Shown here piece by piece: positions 16,814 through 23,999 of a stretch of 64,000 bases of DNA. The DNA is taken from contig JAEZSP010000078.1 of NCBI GenBank assembly GCA_023421735.1, positions 1 through 64,000 of the forward strand, in the 5' to 3' direction. The notes beneath the pieces were generated by a model, which did no database searches, was not told where the DNA came from, and worked only from the letters and a program-made list of their open reading frames with translations. This stretch comes from Bacillota bacterium. Its GTDB lineage: Bacteria; Bacillota_A; Clostridia; Christensenellales; Aristaeellaceae. Both the position numbers and the translations under genes were made by a program. The stretch's first letter is position 1; the number at the start of each line of letters is the position of its first letter.

Positions 16814-17895
16814 TGGTTGTCCATCTCCTTCATGTATTCGTCAAAGATATCCACGATATCAGCCGCGGAGTCCAATATATCCCGCAGCGCCTGGGTATTC
16901 TCCGGGGAGGCCATCCCCGACGTGTACAGCTTGATGGCGTTGCCCGCGGCAGCGAGGAAGTTGCCGACCACGAAGCGCATATGATCCTCGACGAAGTGGA
17001 ACATATCCTTCCGATCGGGCAGCGGCGCGCCCACGTGGATGGGGTGTCCCTTGTGCATGGCAACCGAGGAAAGCGGCTGCGCGGAGACCGGCTGTACGGG
17101 CTGCGGCACCGTGATTGGTTGTGTCGCCACCGGTCGCGTGGTCTGCCTGGCGGCTTCGGCCGCTTGCCGTGAAGCCTGAGCTATCTCCCGCTCGCAGTCT
17201 TGGCACAGCGCGGAGAAGCCGTGGCGGTTTGACGGGATGGCGAAGTCGGTCACGGGCTTTTCTTGCCCACATCTGTCACATGCCTTGGTTTCGTCCGCGT
17301 GCTCCTTGTGCATCAGGTCGGTGTAGGCGCGGTTGATTGATACTTCGCCGCGCCGGAGCTTTAGCTTGGTATCGTCGTCAACCGCCCCGGTCAGCTTCTT
17401 GACCTTATCGATGGTGTCGTGGGATACACCGGCCATCTTCGCGAGCTGCCTTCGTGTTTCTCCGGATGGTGCATTTTGTTCCGCAGAATTCTGCGTGACA
17501 GAATTGTCGATGGATTTCCGAAGCTGACGTACCTTCGACTGAGCCCTGAGTAGCGGCTCGAACTTAATCGCCAGTTCGCCGCGCTGGAACGAGGTCAGGT
17601 TTCGCCGCCCCAACTGGTTCGTAATGATCCAAAGTAGCGCGTCGTCCCGGCTCTCGAACACCTTCTCTGAAACTGCAAAAGGGATTGAGTGCTCCTGGCA
17701 GATCGCGTAGCGGTTATGGCCGTCGACGATCACGCCGTTCCAGACGATAAGCGGCGAATCGCAGCCGCTTTTCACGATGTTGTCCTCCAGCATGCTTCGC
17801 TCCTCATTGGTTAGCGGCGGGATCAGGTCACGGAATTCCGGATCAATCGTCAACGCGCGTAGTTCCTTGCCCGCATCCGGCTGTTTCTCATTCAT
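16810..17895 (-). CDS. ParB/RepB-like nuclease-fold protein with zinc ribbon
   Basis: A 361-residue protein. Residues about 15-90 are a ParB domain with VIVDGHNRYAICQEH. A helix-turn-helix follows (GETRRQLAKMAGVSHDTIDK, about 140-165), and then a Cys4 ribbon (CDRCGQEKP ... CQDCER, about 205-240). The rest is Ala/Gln-rich with a helical end. I use the ATG at 17895 because GGAAGGAGAG lies eight bases upstream; an ATG at 17967 in the same frame directly follows the structured leader and could give a 24-residue longer product. The role is probably in phage DNA replication or regulation. Confidence 0.82.
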   Translation of the reverse strand: MNEKQPDAGKELRALTIDPEFRDLIPPLTNEERSMLEDNIVKSGCDSPLIVWNGVIVDGHNRYAICQEHSIPFAVSEKVFESRDDALLWIITNQLGRRNLTSFQRGELAIKFEPLLRAQSKVRQLRKSIDNSVTQNSAEQNAPSGETRRQLAKMAGVSHDTIDKVKKLTGAVDDDTKLKLRRGEVSINRAYTDLMHKEHADETKACDRCGQEKPVTDFAIPSNRHGFSALCQDCEREIAQASRQAAEAARQTTRPVATQPITVPQPVQPVSAQPLSSVAMHKGHPIHVGAPLPDRKDMFHFVEDHMRFVVGNFLAAAGNAIKLYTSGMASPENTQALRDILDSAADIVDIFDEYMKEMDNQ

Positions 17896-17967
17896 GGGTA
17901 ACTCTCCTTCCACTTGCTTGTTATTCATGGCCCGCGGTCCACCGTCGAGTGTTCCACACAAAGTCAT

Positions 17968-18045
17968 CCTGAACGCCCTTTCTGAGGGCTTGGTATGGTA
18001 GTGCCCTCGCTATTAGCCACGGCGGGCGGCCTGTTTTGCGTGAAA
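17968..18045 (-). promoter_or_regulatory. Structured leader RNA, copy A
   Basis: Read on the minus strand: CACGCAAAAC, GCCGCCC, GTGGC, ATAGCGAGGGCACT, then GCCCTC-AGAA-AGGGC and GTTCAGG before an ATG at 17967. GAGGGC (18008-18003) can pair with GCCCTC (17989-17984), or the latter can pair with AGGGC (17979-17975), but not both. A second copy at 22888-22968 keeps both pairings with different bases. The AAAGGG in the last arm is the likely ribosome site. This looks like a cis-regulatory RNA of the phage. Confidence 0.55.
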
Positions 18046-18068
18046 TGGGACAAGGCTAAATGTTTTTC

Positions 18069-20549
18069 TTAATCTTTTTTGTAGAATGGGCAATCATACC
18101 CCTCGGCACGAAGGAGGAGTCCTTCCGCCCAAGGCGGCGTCCGGCTCATCTGCTCGCACAGGACCTCGACGGACATGCGGTTGTCGGCCTCGATCACCAT
18201 CTCGTCATGGACATGCATCACGATTGAGCAATGCCGCTGCGCGCGCATGGCAAAAGCAAGGATGTCGCGGCTGATCGCCTGGACGCAGTTGCTTACGATG
18301 CGGCCTTTTCCGTTGTTCCATACGACAAATCGGTGCCGCGGACCACAGTTCCGGATGTCGTACACTGGTTTCGCACATCCGGTATCGCGCACAACAATTC
18401 TGTCGGCCAGTTGTGCTCCAGGCGGTAGTGCAACTCCGATAAAACGGTATTGCGCCTGTTTGCGCAATTCTGCGATCGATTGACGAAACGAAGATTGCCC
18501 GGTGCGTAGTTCCCGTTGTTGTCGATTCGGTCGATCTCCAGTTCCCGGTCCGGATAACCGTATTTGCGGATCAAATAGATCCCTGCTGAAATCACGCTCG
18601 GAAAATCGAAGCGAATTCCGCGCGCGCCGTAGTCGCGATATGCGGCGTCGTTTGGATTCTCGCAACGTTGTTTTGCCGCCGTGAGTCGCCTGTCCAGCCA
18701 CAGAGGTATCTTGCGCGGCTGTGAACATCGCTGACATCCCCTCGATTTTCCACGTATCAGACTGCCACGATCCTGCCATTGAACGCTGCCGCAGCCCTGA
18801 CACTGGGTGAGGACATAGCAGTGGTTCATCGCCCGATTCCACCGCTTTTCCGGGCTGATGATTTGCGCCCACCCATATCGCTCGCCGACCATCTCCGGAC
18901 TGCACGAGATGTGCGCCGCCGGCGGCGGCGTCTTCAAATCGTACCGCCCTCGGTTTCCCTTCAACCCAAACGAGGTGATCCGGGGTGGCGATAAGTCCTT
19001 CATATTCGATTACCCTCCGTCGCCCTTTATAAATGACCCCGCCGTGACGAATCCAGCTTTCTCCGTCCCACAGCAGGTGTGCGCGCGTTACCTCCTCAAT
19101 GGGGATCAGACCCTTGTCGGTCAATACAAGCTGCCCTTCCGCGATACACGCCAGTTCCGCGATCTTCCCTTTCTGTCTCAGGTGGCCGTTTTCGCCGTGT
19201 TTGACCACAGGCAGGTGAAACATCTGGGAAGCCGTGGCGCAATAAATATCCTCACAGGCCGCAAAGGCGTCCATCTTCCATTGTTCGCCCGCGAGCCACG
19301 ATATGACGCGGGCCTCGATGGCGCTGAAGTCGGCCACGATGAACTTGCGGCCGGGCCTCGGCACAAACGCCGTCCGGATCAACTCGGACAGCACCTCCGG
19401 CACGGAGTCGTAGAGCAGTTCCAGCGCCTCGAAATCGCCGGCGCGCACCAGCGCCCGAGCATGTTCGAGGTCGGGCAAGTGGTTCTGAGGGAGATTTTGC
19501 GGCTGAAGCAATCTGCCGCTCCATCGCCCGGTTCGATTTGCGCCATAGAACTGGAACAGGCCGCGCACGCGCCCGTCGGCGCAGACGGCGTTCTCCATCA
19601 CCTGGTACTTCTTGACCGAGGACTTCGCCAGCTGCTGGCGGAGCGAGAGTGCGCCGCGCAGCGGCTCCGGCGCGGTCCTAAGCAGTTCCGCGACCGCCTT
19701 CTTGCCGAGGGAATCCGTCTCCAGCCCGTGACCGGCGAGCCACTCTTTCATCTGTGCCACGGAATTTGGATTGTCAAGCTCGGTGATCTCCCTCATCAGC
19801 CGGGTAAGTTCCTCCCTTGACCGCGCGTCGGCGGTAATGGCGTTCCGCGCGAGCGCCCTGTCCAGCGCCACGCCCCGGTCGTTGATCTCCTGGTCGAGGA
19901 CGTACTCTTCCCAGACCGCGTCCGGCACGGGAAACCCGGCGAGCCGCGCCTGGATGGCCATCTCGGTCTCGACGTCGTGGCGGTTGTACGCCTGAAATGC
20001 TGTCCATTTGTCCGGCGCGCGCTCGGGCAGATTGCGTAGGCGCTGACCATTCGCCGCGGTAGCGGCGCACGGTTTGCAGAAGAAACGGACGAGTTCTTTG
20101 CCTTCAGTCAGCTTCTGTTTTTCCAAACCCAGTACCGCGCCCGCGCCTTCGAGGGAGAGCGGCAAGCCCATGTACGCCGCCCAGACCATGGAGCATCGCC
20201 ACGATTCGGGATTCAGGTATTTCGCCTTGCCAAGGGTGGCGGAAGACGGATGATTGTCGGCGAACGGATCGAGGGGGACGCCCATATCCCGAAGATAGCG
20301 GGAAAGGCAGACCCGCTCGAAACTCGCGTTGAACGCCCATTTCCGAACACTGTCGTCCGTCAGCGCATCGAGGATTTCGGGGGGAAGCGTTTCGCCCGCG
20401 GTGAAGTCCACGACCTTCACTTCGCCGCCGTCCACCGAATATCCAAACAGAAGAATCTCAAAGTCCGGCGATTCGGCGTAGCGATAGACGCCCGACTTCG
20501 CAAGCTCGACGGAAGCGAACGTTTCGATGTCGATACTGATCGTTTTCAT
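18069..20549 (-). CDS. Family A DNA polymerase interrupted by intein
   Basis: An 826-residue reading frame. The N-terminal 200 residues carry 3'-5' exonuclease motifs (SIDIETFASV, YNRHDVETEM). Polymerase motif A is VADFSAIEARVISWLAGEQW, motif B begins LRQKGKIAELA, and motif C is VMHVHDEMVIEAD. An intein (residues 468-754) starts after KIAELA and ends before CVQAISRDIL. Splicing would join motif B directly to the helix before motif C, leaving about 539 residues where I expect about 650, so some 110-120 residues of the fingers/palm appear missing. Start at 20549 has GGAGGG upstream. The enzyme is probably inactive as it stands. Confidence 0.85.
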   Translation of the reverse strand: MKTISIDIETFASVELAKSGVYRYAESPDFEILLFGYSVDGGEVKVVDFTAGETLPPEILDALTDDSVRKWAFNASFERVCLSRYLRDMGVPLDPFADNHPSSATLGKAKYLNPESWRCSMVWAAYMGLPLSLEGAGAVLGLEKQKLTEGKELVRFFCKPCAATAANGQRLRNLPERAPDKWTAFQAYNRHDVETEMAIQARLAGFPVPDAVWEEYVLDQEINDRGVALDRALARNAITADARSREELTRLMREITELDNPNSVAQMKEWLAGHGLETDSLGKKAVAELLRTAPEPLRGALSLRQQLAKSSVKKYQVMENAVCADGRVRGLFQFYGANRTGRWSGRLLQPQNLPQNHLPDLEHARALVRAGDFEALELLYDSVPEVLSELIRTAFVPRPGRKFIVADFSAIEARVISWLAGEQWKMDAFAACEDIYCATASQMFHLPVVKHGENGHLRQKGKIAELACIAEGQLVLTDKGLIPIEEVTRAHLLWDGESWIRHGGVIYKGRRRVIEYEGLIATPDHLVWVEGKPRAVRFEDAAAGGAHLVQSGDGRRAIWVGANHQPGKAVESGDEPLLCPHPVSGLRQRSMAGSWQSDTWKIEGMSAMFTAAQDTSVAGQATHGGKTTLRESKRRRISRLRRARNSLRFSERDFSRDLFDPQIRLSGPGTGDRPNRQQRELRTGQSSFRQSIAELRKQAQYRFIGVALPPGAQLADRIVVRDTGCAKPVYDIRNCGPRHRFVVWNNGKGRIVSNCVQAISRDILAFAMRAQRHCSIVMHVHDEMVIEADNRMSVEVLCEQMSRTPPWAEGLLLRAEGYDCPFYKKD
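18288..19148 (-). other. Intein (Hint splicing domain), 287 residues
   Basis: The intein begins at Cys (19146-19148) with CIAEGQLVLTDKGLIPIEEV, has the block B motif ATPDHLVWV, and ends with block F/G residues KPVYDIRNCGPRHRFVVW and VSN, followed by Cys as the +1 extein residue. All splicing residues (Cys1, TxxH, His, penultimate-type Ser-Asn, Cys+1) are visible; the penultimate residue is Ser rather than the common His. The central ~135 residues in this frame make no recognisable domain and coincide with an HNH endonuclease read in another frame. Confidence 0.85.
18293..18892 (-). CDS. HNH homing endonuclease nested in intein, +1 frame
   Basis: A frame shifted by one base relative to the polymerase encodes an HNH homing endonuclease. 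It begins MVGERYGWAQIISPEK, continues with a Cys4 zinc finger (CQGCGSVQW ... GCQRC), the segment KQRCENPNDAAYRDYGARGI, and the HNH core EIDRIDNNGNYAPGNLRFVN ending NCANRRNT. Recognisable homology covers about 18892-18449; the remaining codons overlap the C-terminal splicing region. The frame is open further upstream to an ATG at 19003. No strong ribosome site precedes 18892, so expression is uncertain. It may be a free-standing nuclease gene or one pushed out of frame by indels. Confidence 0.7.
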   Translation of the reverse strand: MVGERYGWAQIISPEKRWNRAMNHCYVLTQCQGCGSVQWQDRGSLIRGKSRGCQRCSQPRKIPLWLDRRLTAAKQRCENPNDAAYRDYGARGIRFDFPSVISAGIYLIRKYGYPDRELEIDRIDNNGNYAPGNLRFVNRSQNCANRRNTVLSELHYRLEHNWPTELLCAIPDVRNQCTTSGTVVRGTDLSYGTTEKAAS

Positions 20550-20570
20550 TGGCCCTCCATATCGCACAAA

Positions 20571-20612
20571 GGGCGGCCTTGTCAGTCCACCGGACTGTCA
20601 AGTTCGCCGCCC
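20571..20612 (-). promoter_or_regulatory. Two-tier hairpin before DNA polymerase gene
   Basis: GGGCGGC (20571-20577) pairs with GCCGCCC (20606-20612), and inside it CAGTCC (20583-20588) pairs with GGACTG (20592-20597). The structure lies in the gap between the DUF2815 and polymerase genes, just before the polymerase ribosome site GGAGGG. There is only a short U-run after it, so it may serve as a weak terminator or a translational control hairpin. Confidence 0.5.
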
Positions 20613-20634
20613 TCCGCGGTCTTTTTGAATGCGG

Positions 20635-21210
20635 TTAGCCGAGGAAGTCCTCATCGTCGTCGGTGGCAAAGTCATCCTCGGCCCTGGACTTGCCTCCGAG
20701 CGGTTCGCCGTCGCGGAGTTTCTGGATGTTGTTCAGCCCGCAGGCGACGCCCTTGTTCCCGTTCGAGTTGAAAGCGTAGAAGTTCACGCTGGCCCGGGCG
20801 TAGACGCCGCTGTAGATCTGCGAGCGTTCGAGGATCGGTTCGCAGGCGTGGTCGACGATGCCCGGCGCGTTCGCGGAATTGGCGTTGATGAAGTAGCTGC
20901 CGGCATACGCCTCGTCGTCGGGGCGCTCAATGTCGCCGTCGCGAAGAGGGGTCTTGATGGAGACAAACGGTGGCACGGTCTTTCCGTTGCCCTTCAGCTT
21001 GGCCTCGCCCTCGCGGTAGGCCGCCTCAATCGCCGCCTTGACCTTGGCGACCGTCCGCGCGTCGGACTTCGGGATGATGATGCTGACCGAATACTTCGGC
21101 GTGCCGCCGTTTATGGACTTCGGTTCCCAGAGGTTCGCGTAGGAGAGCCTGGCTTCGCCGGTGACGACCTTCGTCGGGTTGACGTGCTTGCCTTTTTCCT
21201 GATTAGCCAT
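20635..21210 (-). CDS. DUF2815 phage ssDNA-binding-like protein
   Basis: A 191-residue protein of the DUF2815 family, considered a single-strand DNA-binding (OB-fold) protein of Bacillota phages. Family features are the opening TKVVTGEARLSYANLWEPKS, YSVSIIIPKSDA, and YFINANSANAPGIVD, with a strongly acidic C-terminal tail (RAEDDFATDDDEDFLG) like that of SSB. It follows the DUF2800 nuclease gene with an eight-base overlap and precedes the polymerase, so all three act in one replication or recombination module. GGAGGTAGAA lies before the ATG. Confidence 0.9.
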   Translation of the reverse strand: MANQEKGKHVNPTKVVTGEARLSYANLWEPKSINGGTPKYSVSIIIPKSDARTVAKVKAAIEAAYREGEAKLKGNGKTVPPFVSIKTPLRDGDIERPDDEAYAGSYFINANSANAPGIVDHACEPILERSQIYSGVYARASVNFYAFNSNGNKGVACGLNNIQKLRDGEPLGGKSRAEDDFATDDDEDFLG

Positions 21211-22345
21211 TGTGTTCTACCTCCATGAAATCATGTTTTGCCGTAGTGAGCGCCGGACGCTGATCGCCCTCCGGCACGAGCGTTGGTTTGCCTTGCGGTT
21301 TCTCCACCAGGCTGCCAAGCAGTTCGGAGAATTTGCCTTTGCCGAGTGCCTTTTCCATCGCGGTGATGCCCATCACCTTGTGCTCGTAAGGGTCGCAGCC
21401 CGCCGCGCTGACGGCCTGGGCAACGGCGTCCTCGCTCACATATCTGCGGTTGGCGCGGCCCTCGACCAATTTCCACCCGCGCCAGCGCTTCCCGGCCAGC
21501 GCGGCTTGCAGGGCGTAGTCCTTGACGTCCGCGGCCCACGCCGCGAGACCGTCGAGCTTGTCGAGGATGGATTCGATCTCGTCGTCCTCCAAGAGCGGCG
21601 GCAGTTTAAAGTCATGCCGGGCGAGCTGGAGGTTCTGCTCCGCGCGCTTGCGGCAATCGTATTTCGCCTTGCAGAACTGGCACCACCCGCCGCACCGGTA
21701 GTCCCCATCGCCGGTAAAGGCGAGCTCCGCGGCGGGGCGCAGGACTTCTTCCGCCCACTGGCAGAGCGACTCCCTGAACACCGTATGGGTGCTGACGTTG
21801 CAGCGGCGGGGCTGGTAGATGGTCATGCTGATCTCTCGAATGTCATAGATGCCGTCGAACAGTTCCAGCGCGCCCAGGGCGTACAGTTTCATCTGTGGGT
21901 TGTCTTCCGCTTCCACGAGCACGCCCTGTCCGTGCTTATAGTCCACGATGCGCAGCGTGCCGTCGGCGATAATCACGCAGTCGCCGGTGCCGAAGCCGTT
22001 CTCCACATACCTTGAGAAGTCCAGCCGCTGCTCGATCAGCACCACGGGATCGGCGCAGGTCTGTTTCGCCGACTCGACGAGTTCAAGGATGTAGGCGGCG
22101 TATCCGCTCGCGCACTCCTCCATCTCCTCGGAGTAGAAGTCGAGCGTTTCCCGGATGTCGGCTAGGTTGGCCACATCCTCGCCGAGGGCGCCGCGCAGTT
22201 TGTACTCGCAGAGCGCGTGCGCGTCCGTACCCTCGGCGGCGTAGTCGGAGCCCCTGTCCTCGTACCGCTCGCAGAGCCGGGCGGACGGCGGACAGTTGAG
22301 CCAGCGGTGGCTTGAGGAAGCCGAGAGAAGCGCGTGCTTACCCAT
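21203..22345 (-). CDS. DUF2800 Cas4/RecB-like Fe-S nuclease
   Basis: A 380-residue DUF2800 protein of the PD-(D/E)XK superfamily. The opening MGKHALLSASSSHRWLNCPP and the late cluster CGGWCQFCKAKYDC supply Cys residues expected to bind a 4Fe-4S cluster as in Cas4 and AddB. The nuclease core includes CVIIADGTLRIVDYKHGQG with the Asp and DxK pair. It probably resects phage DNA ends for recombination alongside the DUF2815 protein. Start at 22345 is supported by GGAGGTGCTGGGCG. It overlaps both neighbours. Confidence 0.88.
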   Translation of the reverse strand: MGKHALLSASSSHRWLNCPPSARLCERYEDRGSDYAAEGTDAHALCEYKLRGALGEDVANLADIRETLDFYSEEMEECASGYAAYILELVESAKQTCADPVVLIEQRLDFSRYVENGFGTGDCVIIADGTLRIVDYKHGQGVLVEAEDNPQMKLYALGALELFDGIYDIREISMTIYQPRRCNVSTHTVFRESLCQWAEEVLRPAAELAFTGDGDYRCGGWCQFCKAKYDCRKRAEQNLQLARHDFKLPPLLEDDEIESILDKLDGLAAWAADVKDYALQAALAGKRWRGWKLVEGRANRRYVSEDAVAQAVSAAGCDPYEHKVMGITAMEKALGKGKFSELLGSLVEKPQGKPTLVPEGDQRPALTTAKHDFMEVEHNG

Positions 22346-22682
22346 CGCCCAGCACCTCCGCCTCCGCGACAAGCGCCGCGTATTCGGCGGGGTCGATCTC
22401 CGAAAGCTTCGCGGCCCCGTGCTTTTCGAGCAGTGCGCGCACCTGGGCCGTGTGGCCGTTTCGGGACTTCTCCGCGAGGACGGCGCGCACTTGCTCCAGC
22501 TTGATGGGCTCCTGCGCTGGAATTTCCGCCTGGGACGCAGCCTTGGGCGGTTTCTTAGGCGCAGCGTCCGGTTCCGCGCCGCCGCCGAACAGCGACGCCA
22601 GGTTGTCCGCGGCGGCGGTCAGCGCCTGCGCCGCGGCCCGCAGTTCGCCGACGCAGAGGTCGAGTTCACTCATCCTGCTCAT
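22338..22682 (-). CDS. Small phage protein of replication block
   Basis: A 114-residue protein with an N-terminal helix (VGELRAAAQALTAAADNLAS), a Pro/Ala/Lys-rich linker (PDAAPKKPPKAASQAEIPAQ) and a C-terminal helical domain (LEQVRAVLAEKSRNGHTAQV, EIDPAEYAALVAEAEV). The C-terminal module recurs in Clostridia prophages beside DUF2800 genes. It has GGAGGGAACCCGG before its ATG and overlaps both neighbours by 8-17 bases. Function is unknown; the layout suggests an accessory of the DUF2800/DUF2815 module. Confidence 0.72.
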   Translation of the reverse strand: MSRMSELDLCVGELRAAAQALTAAADNLASLFGGGAEPDAAPKKPPKAASQAEIPAQEPIKLEQVRAVLAEKSRNGHTAQVRALLEKHGAAKLSEIDPAEYAALVAEAEVLGDG

Positions 22683-22887
22683 CCGGGTTCCCTCCTTCCT
22701 CGATGATAGACAGCGTCTTCACGCTGTCGCCGGGGACGAGGATTGTCAGCCGGCGCTTTTCGCCGAGCAGAAACCGCAGCAGCCGTTCCCGCAGGTCGAC
22801 TTTGCGACACGTGACGATCCTGTCCGCCAGACTCCAGTCTCCGTTCGACGGCGCTTTCGAGACGCCGATCCTGAGCGTGTGGGCCAT
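22666..22887 (-). CDS. Small phage protein, leader-controlled
   Basis: A 73-residue protein with mixed charge (MAHTLRIGVSKAPSNGDWSL, then VDLRERLLRFLLGEKRRLTI). No domain is recognised. The start at 22887 is supported by GAAGG seven bases upstream, and that GAAGG is one arm of the structured leader at 22888-22968. The gene opens the transcript segment that leads into the DUF2800 and DUF2815 genes and overlaps the next gene by 17 bases. Confidence 0.65.
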   Translation of the reverse strand: MAHTLRIGVSKAPSNGDWSLADRIVTCRKVDLRERLLRFLLGEKRRLTILVPGDSVKTLSIIEEGGNPDEQDE

Positions 22888-22968
22888 GCCGTGACCTTCT
22901 TTCCGAAGGCGATGTGTTGAGTGCCTTCGCTATAGGCCACGGGCAGAGGCGCGTTTTGCGTGGATTCT
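22888..22968 (-). promoter_or_regulatory. Structured leader RNA, copy B
   Basis: Minus-strand order matches copy A at 17968-18045: CACGCAAAAC, GCCCG, GTGGC, ATAGCGAAGGCACT, then GCCTTC-GGAAA-GAAGG and the ATG at 22887. GAAGGC (22928-22923) pairs with GCCTTC (22910-22905); the same GCCTTC can instead pair with GAAGG (22899-22895), which is the ribosome site. Compared with copy A the bases differ but the pairings persist. Cis-regulatory motifs upstream of DUF2800/DUF2815 phage genes have been described, and this could be one; that cannot be confirmed here. Confidence 0.55.
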
Positions 22969-22984
22969 GAAAATCATCACGGTT

Positions 22985-23383
22985 TTATTCGTCCGCCCCA
23001 TAAAGCCGTCTGAACTTGTCCGCCGCCTTTCGCGTTTCGCGCAGGATCGTGGACGGGGCCTTGTTCTCGGAGCGCGCGATCTCGGTATAGGACCGGCCCT
23101 CATCATGAATGGCCGTGAGCAGGTAGCGCTCGCGCGCGGTCAAAGTGCCCATGGCGCGCCTCATCGCGTCCGAGAGGGCGAACTCCCGGCCAATATCGAC
23201 GCCGCTGTCGAAATAATCCTTGTCCTCGTAGGTAAACGTGCTGAGCAATGTGTGCCGGCGGGTCTCGCGCCGATCGCTTTTGCGTTCCTGATCCAGAGAG
23301 GTGAGATAGAACTGGCCGACCTCCTCGGTGACCTCGAGTTCGACAAAGCGGCCGTCCGCGTCCGTGTAGTTGATGAGCATCAT
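22985..23383 (-). CDS. Sigma-70 region 4-like phage regulator
   Basis: A 132-residue protein whose C-terminal half is a sigma region 4-type helix-turn-helix (LTARERYLLTAIHDEGRSYT, EIARSENKAPSTILRETRKA), with an N-terminal beta segment (DADGRFVELEVTEEVGQFYL). Such proteins are frequent at the promoter-proximal end of Clostridia prophage operons and are thought to bring RNA polymerase to phage promoters. Two ATGs are adjacent (23383 and 23380). The ribosome site AAGGAGTC is buried in a hairpin of the leader. Confidence 0.85.
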   Translation of the reverse strand: MMLINYTDADGRFVELEVTEEVGQFYLTSLDQERKSDRRETRRHTLLSTFTYEDKDYFDSGVDIGREFALSDAMRRAMGTLTARERYLLTAIHDEGRSYTEIARSENKAPSTILRETRKAADKFRRLYGADE

Positions 23384-23515
23384 TTGACTCCTTCGGATTG
23401 CAGATTCTCTGAATCCGCCGGAGTCGCCGTGTCCGCCAATAGACAGAAAGACGACAGCTGGAACGCCCTTTCGGGGCGTCCGCGCTGTCGTCTACGCAAT
23501 CTGGCGGATTCGGGG
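23384..23515 (-). promoter_or_regulatory. Leader with nested, competing hairpins
   Basis: Reading the minus strand toward the sigma-like gene: GAATCCGCC (23511-23503); a long stem AGACGACAGC/GCTGTCGTCT (23493-23484 with 23458-23449) enclosing GACGCCCC-GAAA-GGGCGTTC; then GACTCCGGCGGATT (about 23426-23411) and AATCCGAAGGAGTC (about 23399-23386). The last two pair and bury the ribosome site. The first element is complementary to GGCGGATTC within the third, so pairing there would free the ribosome site. This has the form of a translational switch. Confidence 0.55.
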
Positions 23516-23531
23516 TGAAAGTGGTATGAAA

Positions 23532-23741
23532 TTAGGCTCTGAACTTTTCCTGTGGAAGCGTTACGCGAATCTGTTCGAAGCCCCCGTCTCCTGAAGCAAA
23601 GCGGATGTCCAGCCCGCTTTGGGGAACTTCAATGATGGTGATCCGCCTGCCATCCTTGATGTGAAGTGTGCCGGTTCGCGTGTCAAGCGTTCCGACCATC
23701 CTTCCTTTCGGTGTTCTGACCTCCGTCAATTTGCCTTGCAT
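23532..23741 (-). CDS. Small conserved-looking protein
   Basis: A 69-residue predicted beta-rich protein starting MQGKLTEVRTPKGRMVGTLD and continuing RTGTLHIKDGRRITIIEVPQ. I use the ATG at 23741 because GGAGG lies eight bases upstream; the frame is open a further 26 codons but without a ribosome site. No family is named with confidence, though similar short proteins occur beside palindromic repeats in Clostridia genomes. It lies between the sigma-like gene and a cluster of palindromes. Confidence 0.55.
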   Translation of the reverse strand: MQGKLTEVRTPKGRMVGTLDTRTGTLHIKDGRRITIIEVPQSGLDIRFASGDGGFEQIRVTLPQEKFRA

Positions 23742-23822
23742 TTCTTCAGCCTCCGCTCTGCATTTTGCCGACACATTCATTCGCGCCATGTGCATGGTAG
23801 CAGTTTTGGGACCGCTCAAACA

Positions 23823-23929
23823 GGTCAGCGACTGACCCCCTCCAAAATCCTTATGTCATAAGGGTTTTCACTGTTTTGAGCATCAAAATAGCCCAAAAAA
23901 GAGCCAAAAAGGGGTCAGCTGCTGACCCC
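23823..23929. repeat. Cluster of three palindromes
   Basis: Three perfect palindromes lie within 107 bases: GGTCAG-CGA-CTGACC (23823-23837), CCTTATG-T-CATAAGG (23849-23863) and GGGGTCAGC-T-GCTGACCCC (23911-23929). The first and third are direct copies of one another including the following CCCTCC and A-run. They could be operators for a regulator between the two minus-strand genes or the ends of a small palindromic repeat element. Confidence 0.6.
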
Positions 23930-23949
23930 CTCCCAAAAAGAAAATTTGC

Positions 23950-23980
23950 GAAAAAAAAAATACCGGGCGTTTGCCCGGCA
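23950..23980 (-). terminator. Rho-independent terminator of peptidase gene
   Basis: On the minus strand GCCGGGC-AAAC-GCCCGGT is followed directly by a run of ten T residues. It lies 20 bases past the stop codon of the ImmA/IrrE-type gene and is a textbook intrinsic terminator. Confidence 0.92.
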
Positions 23981-23999
23981 GCATGTTCTACTATTCGTG

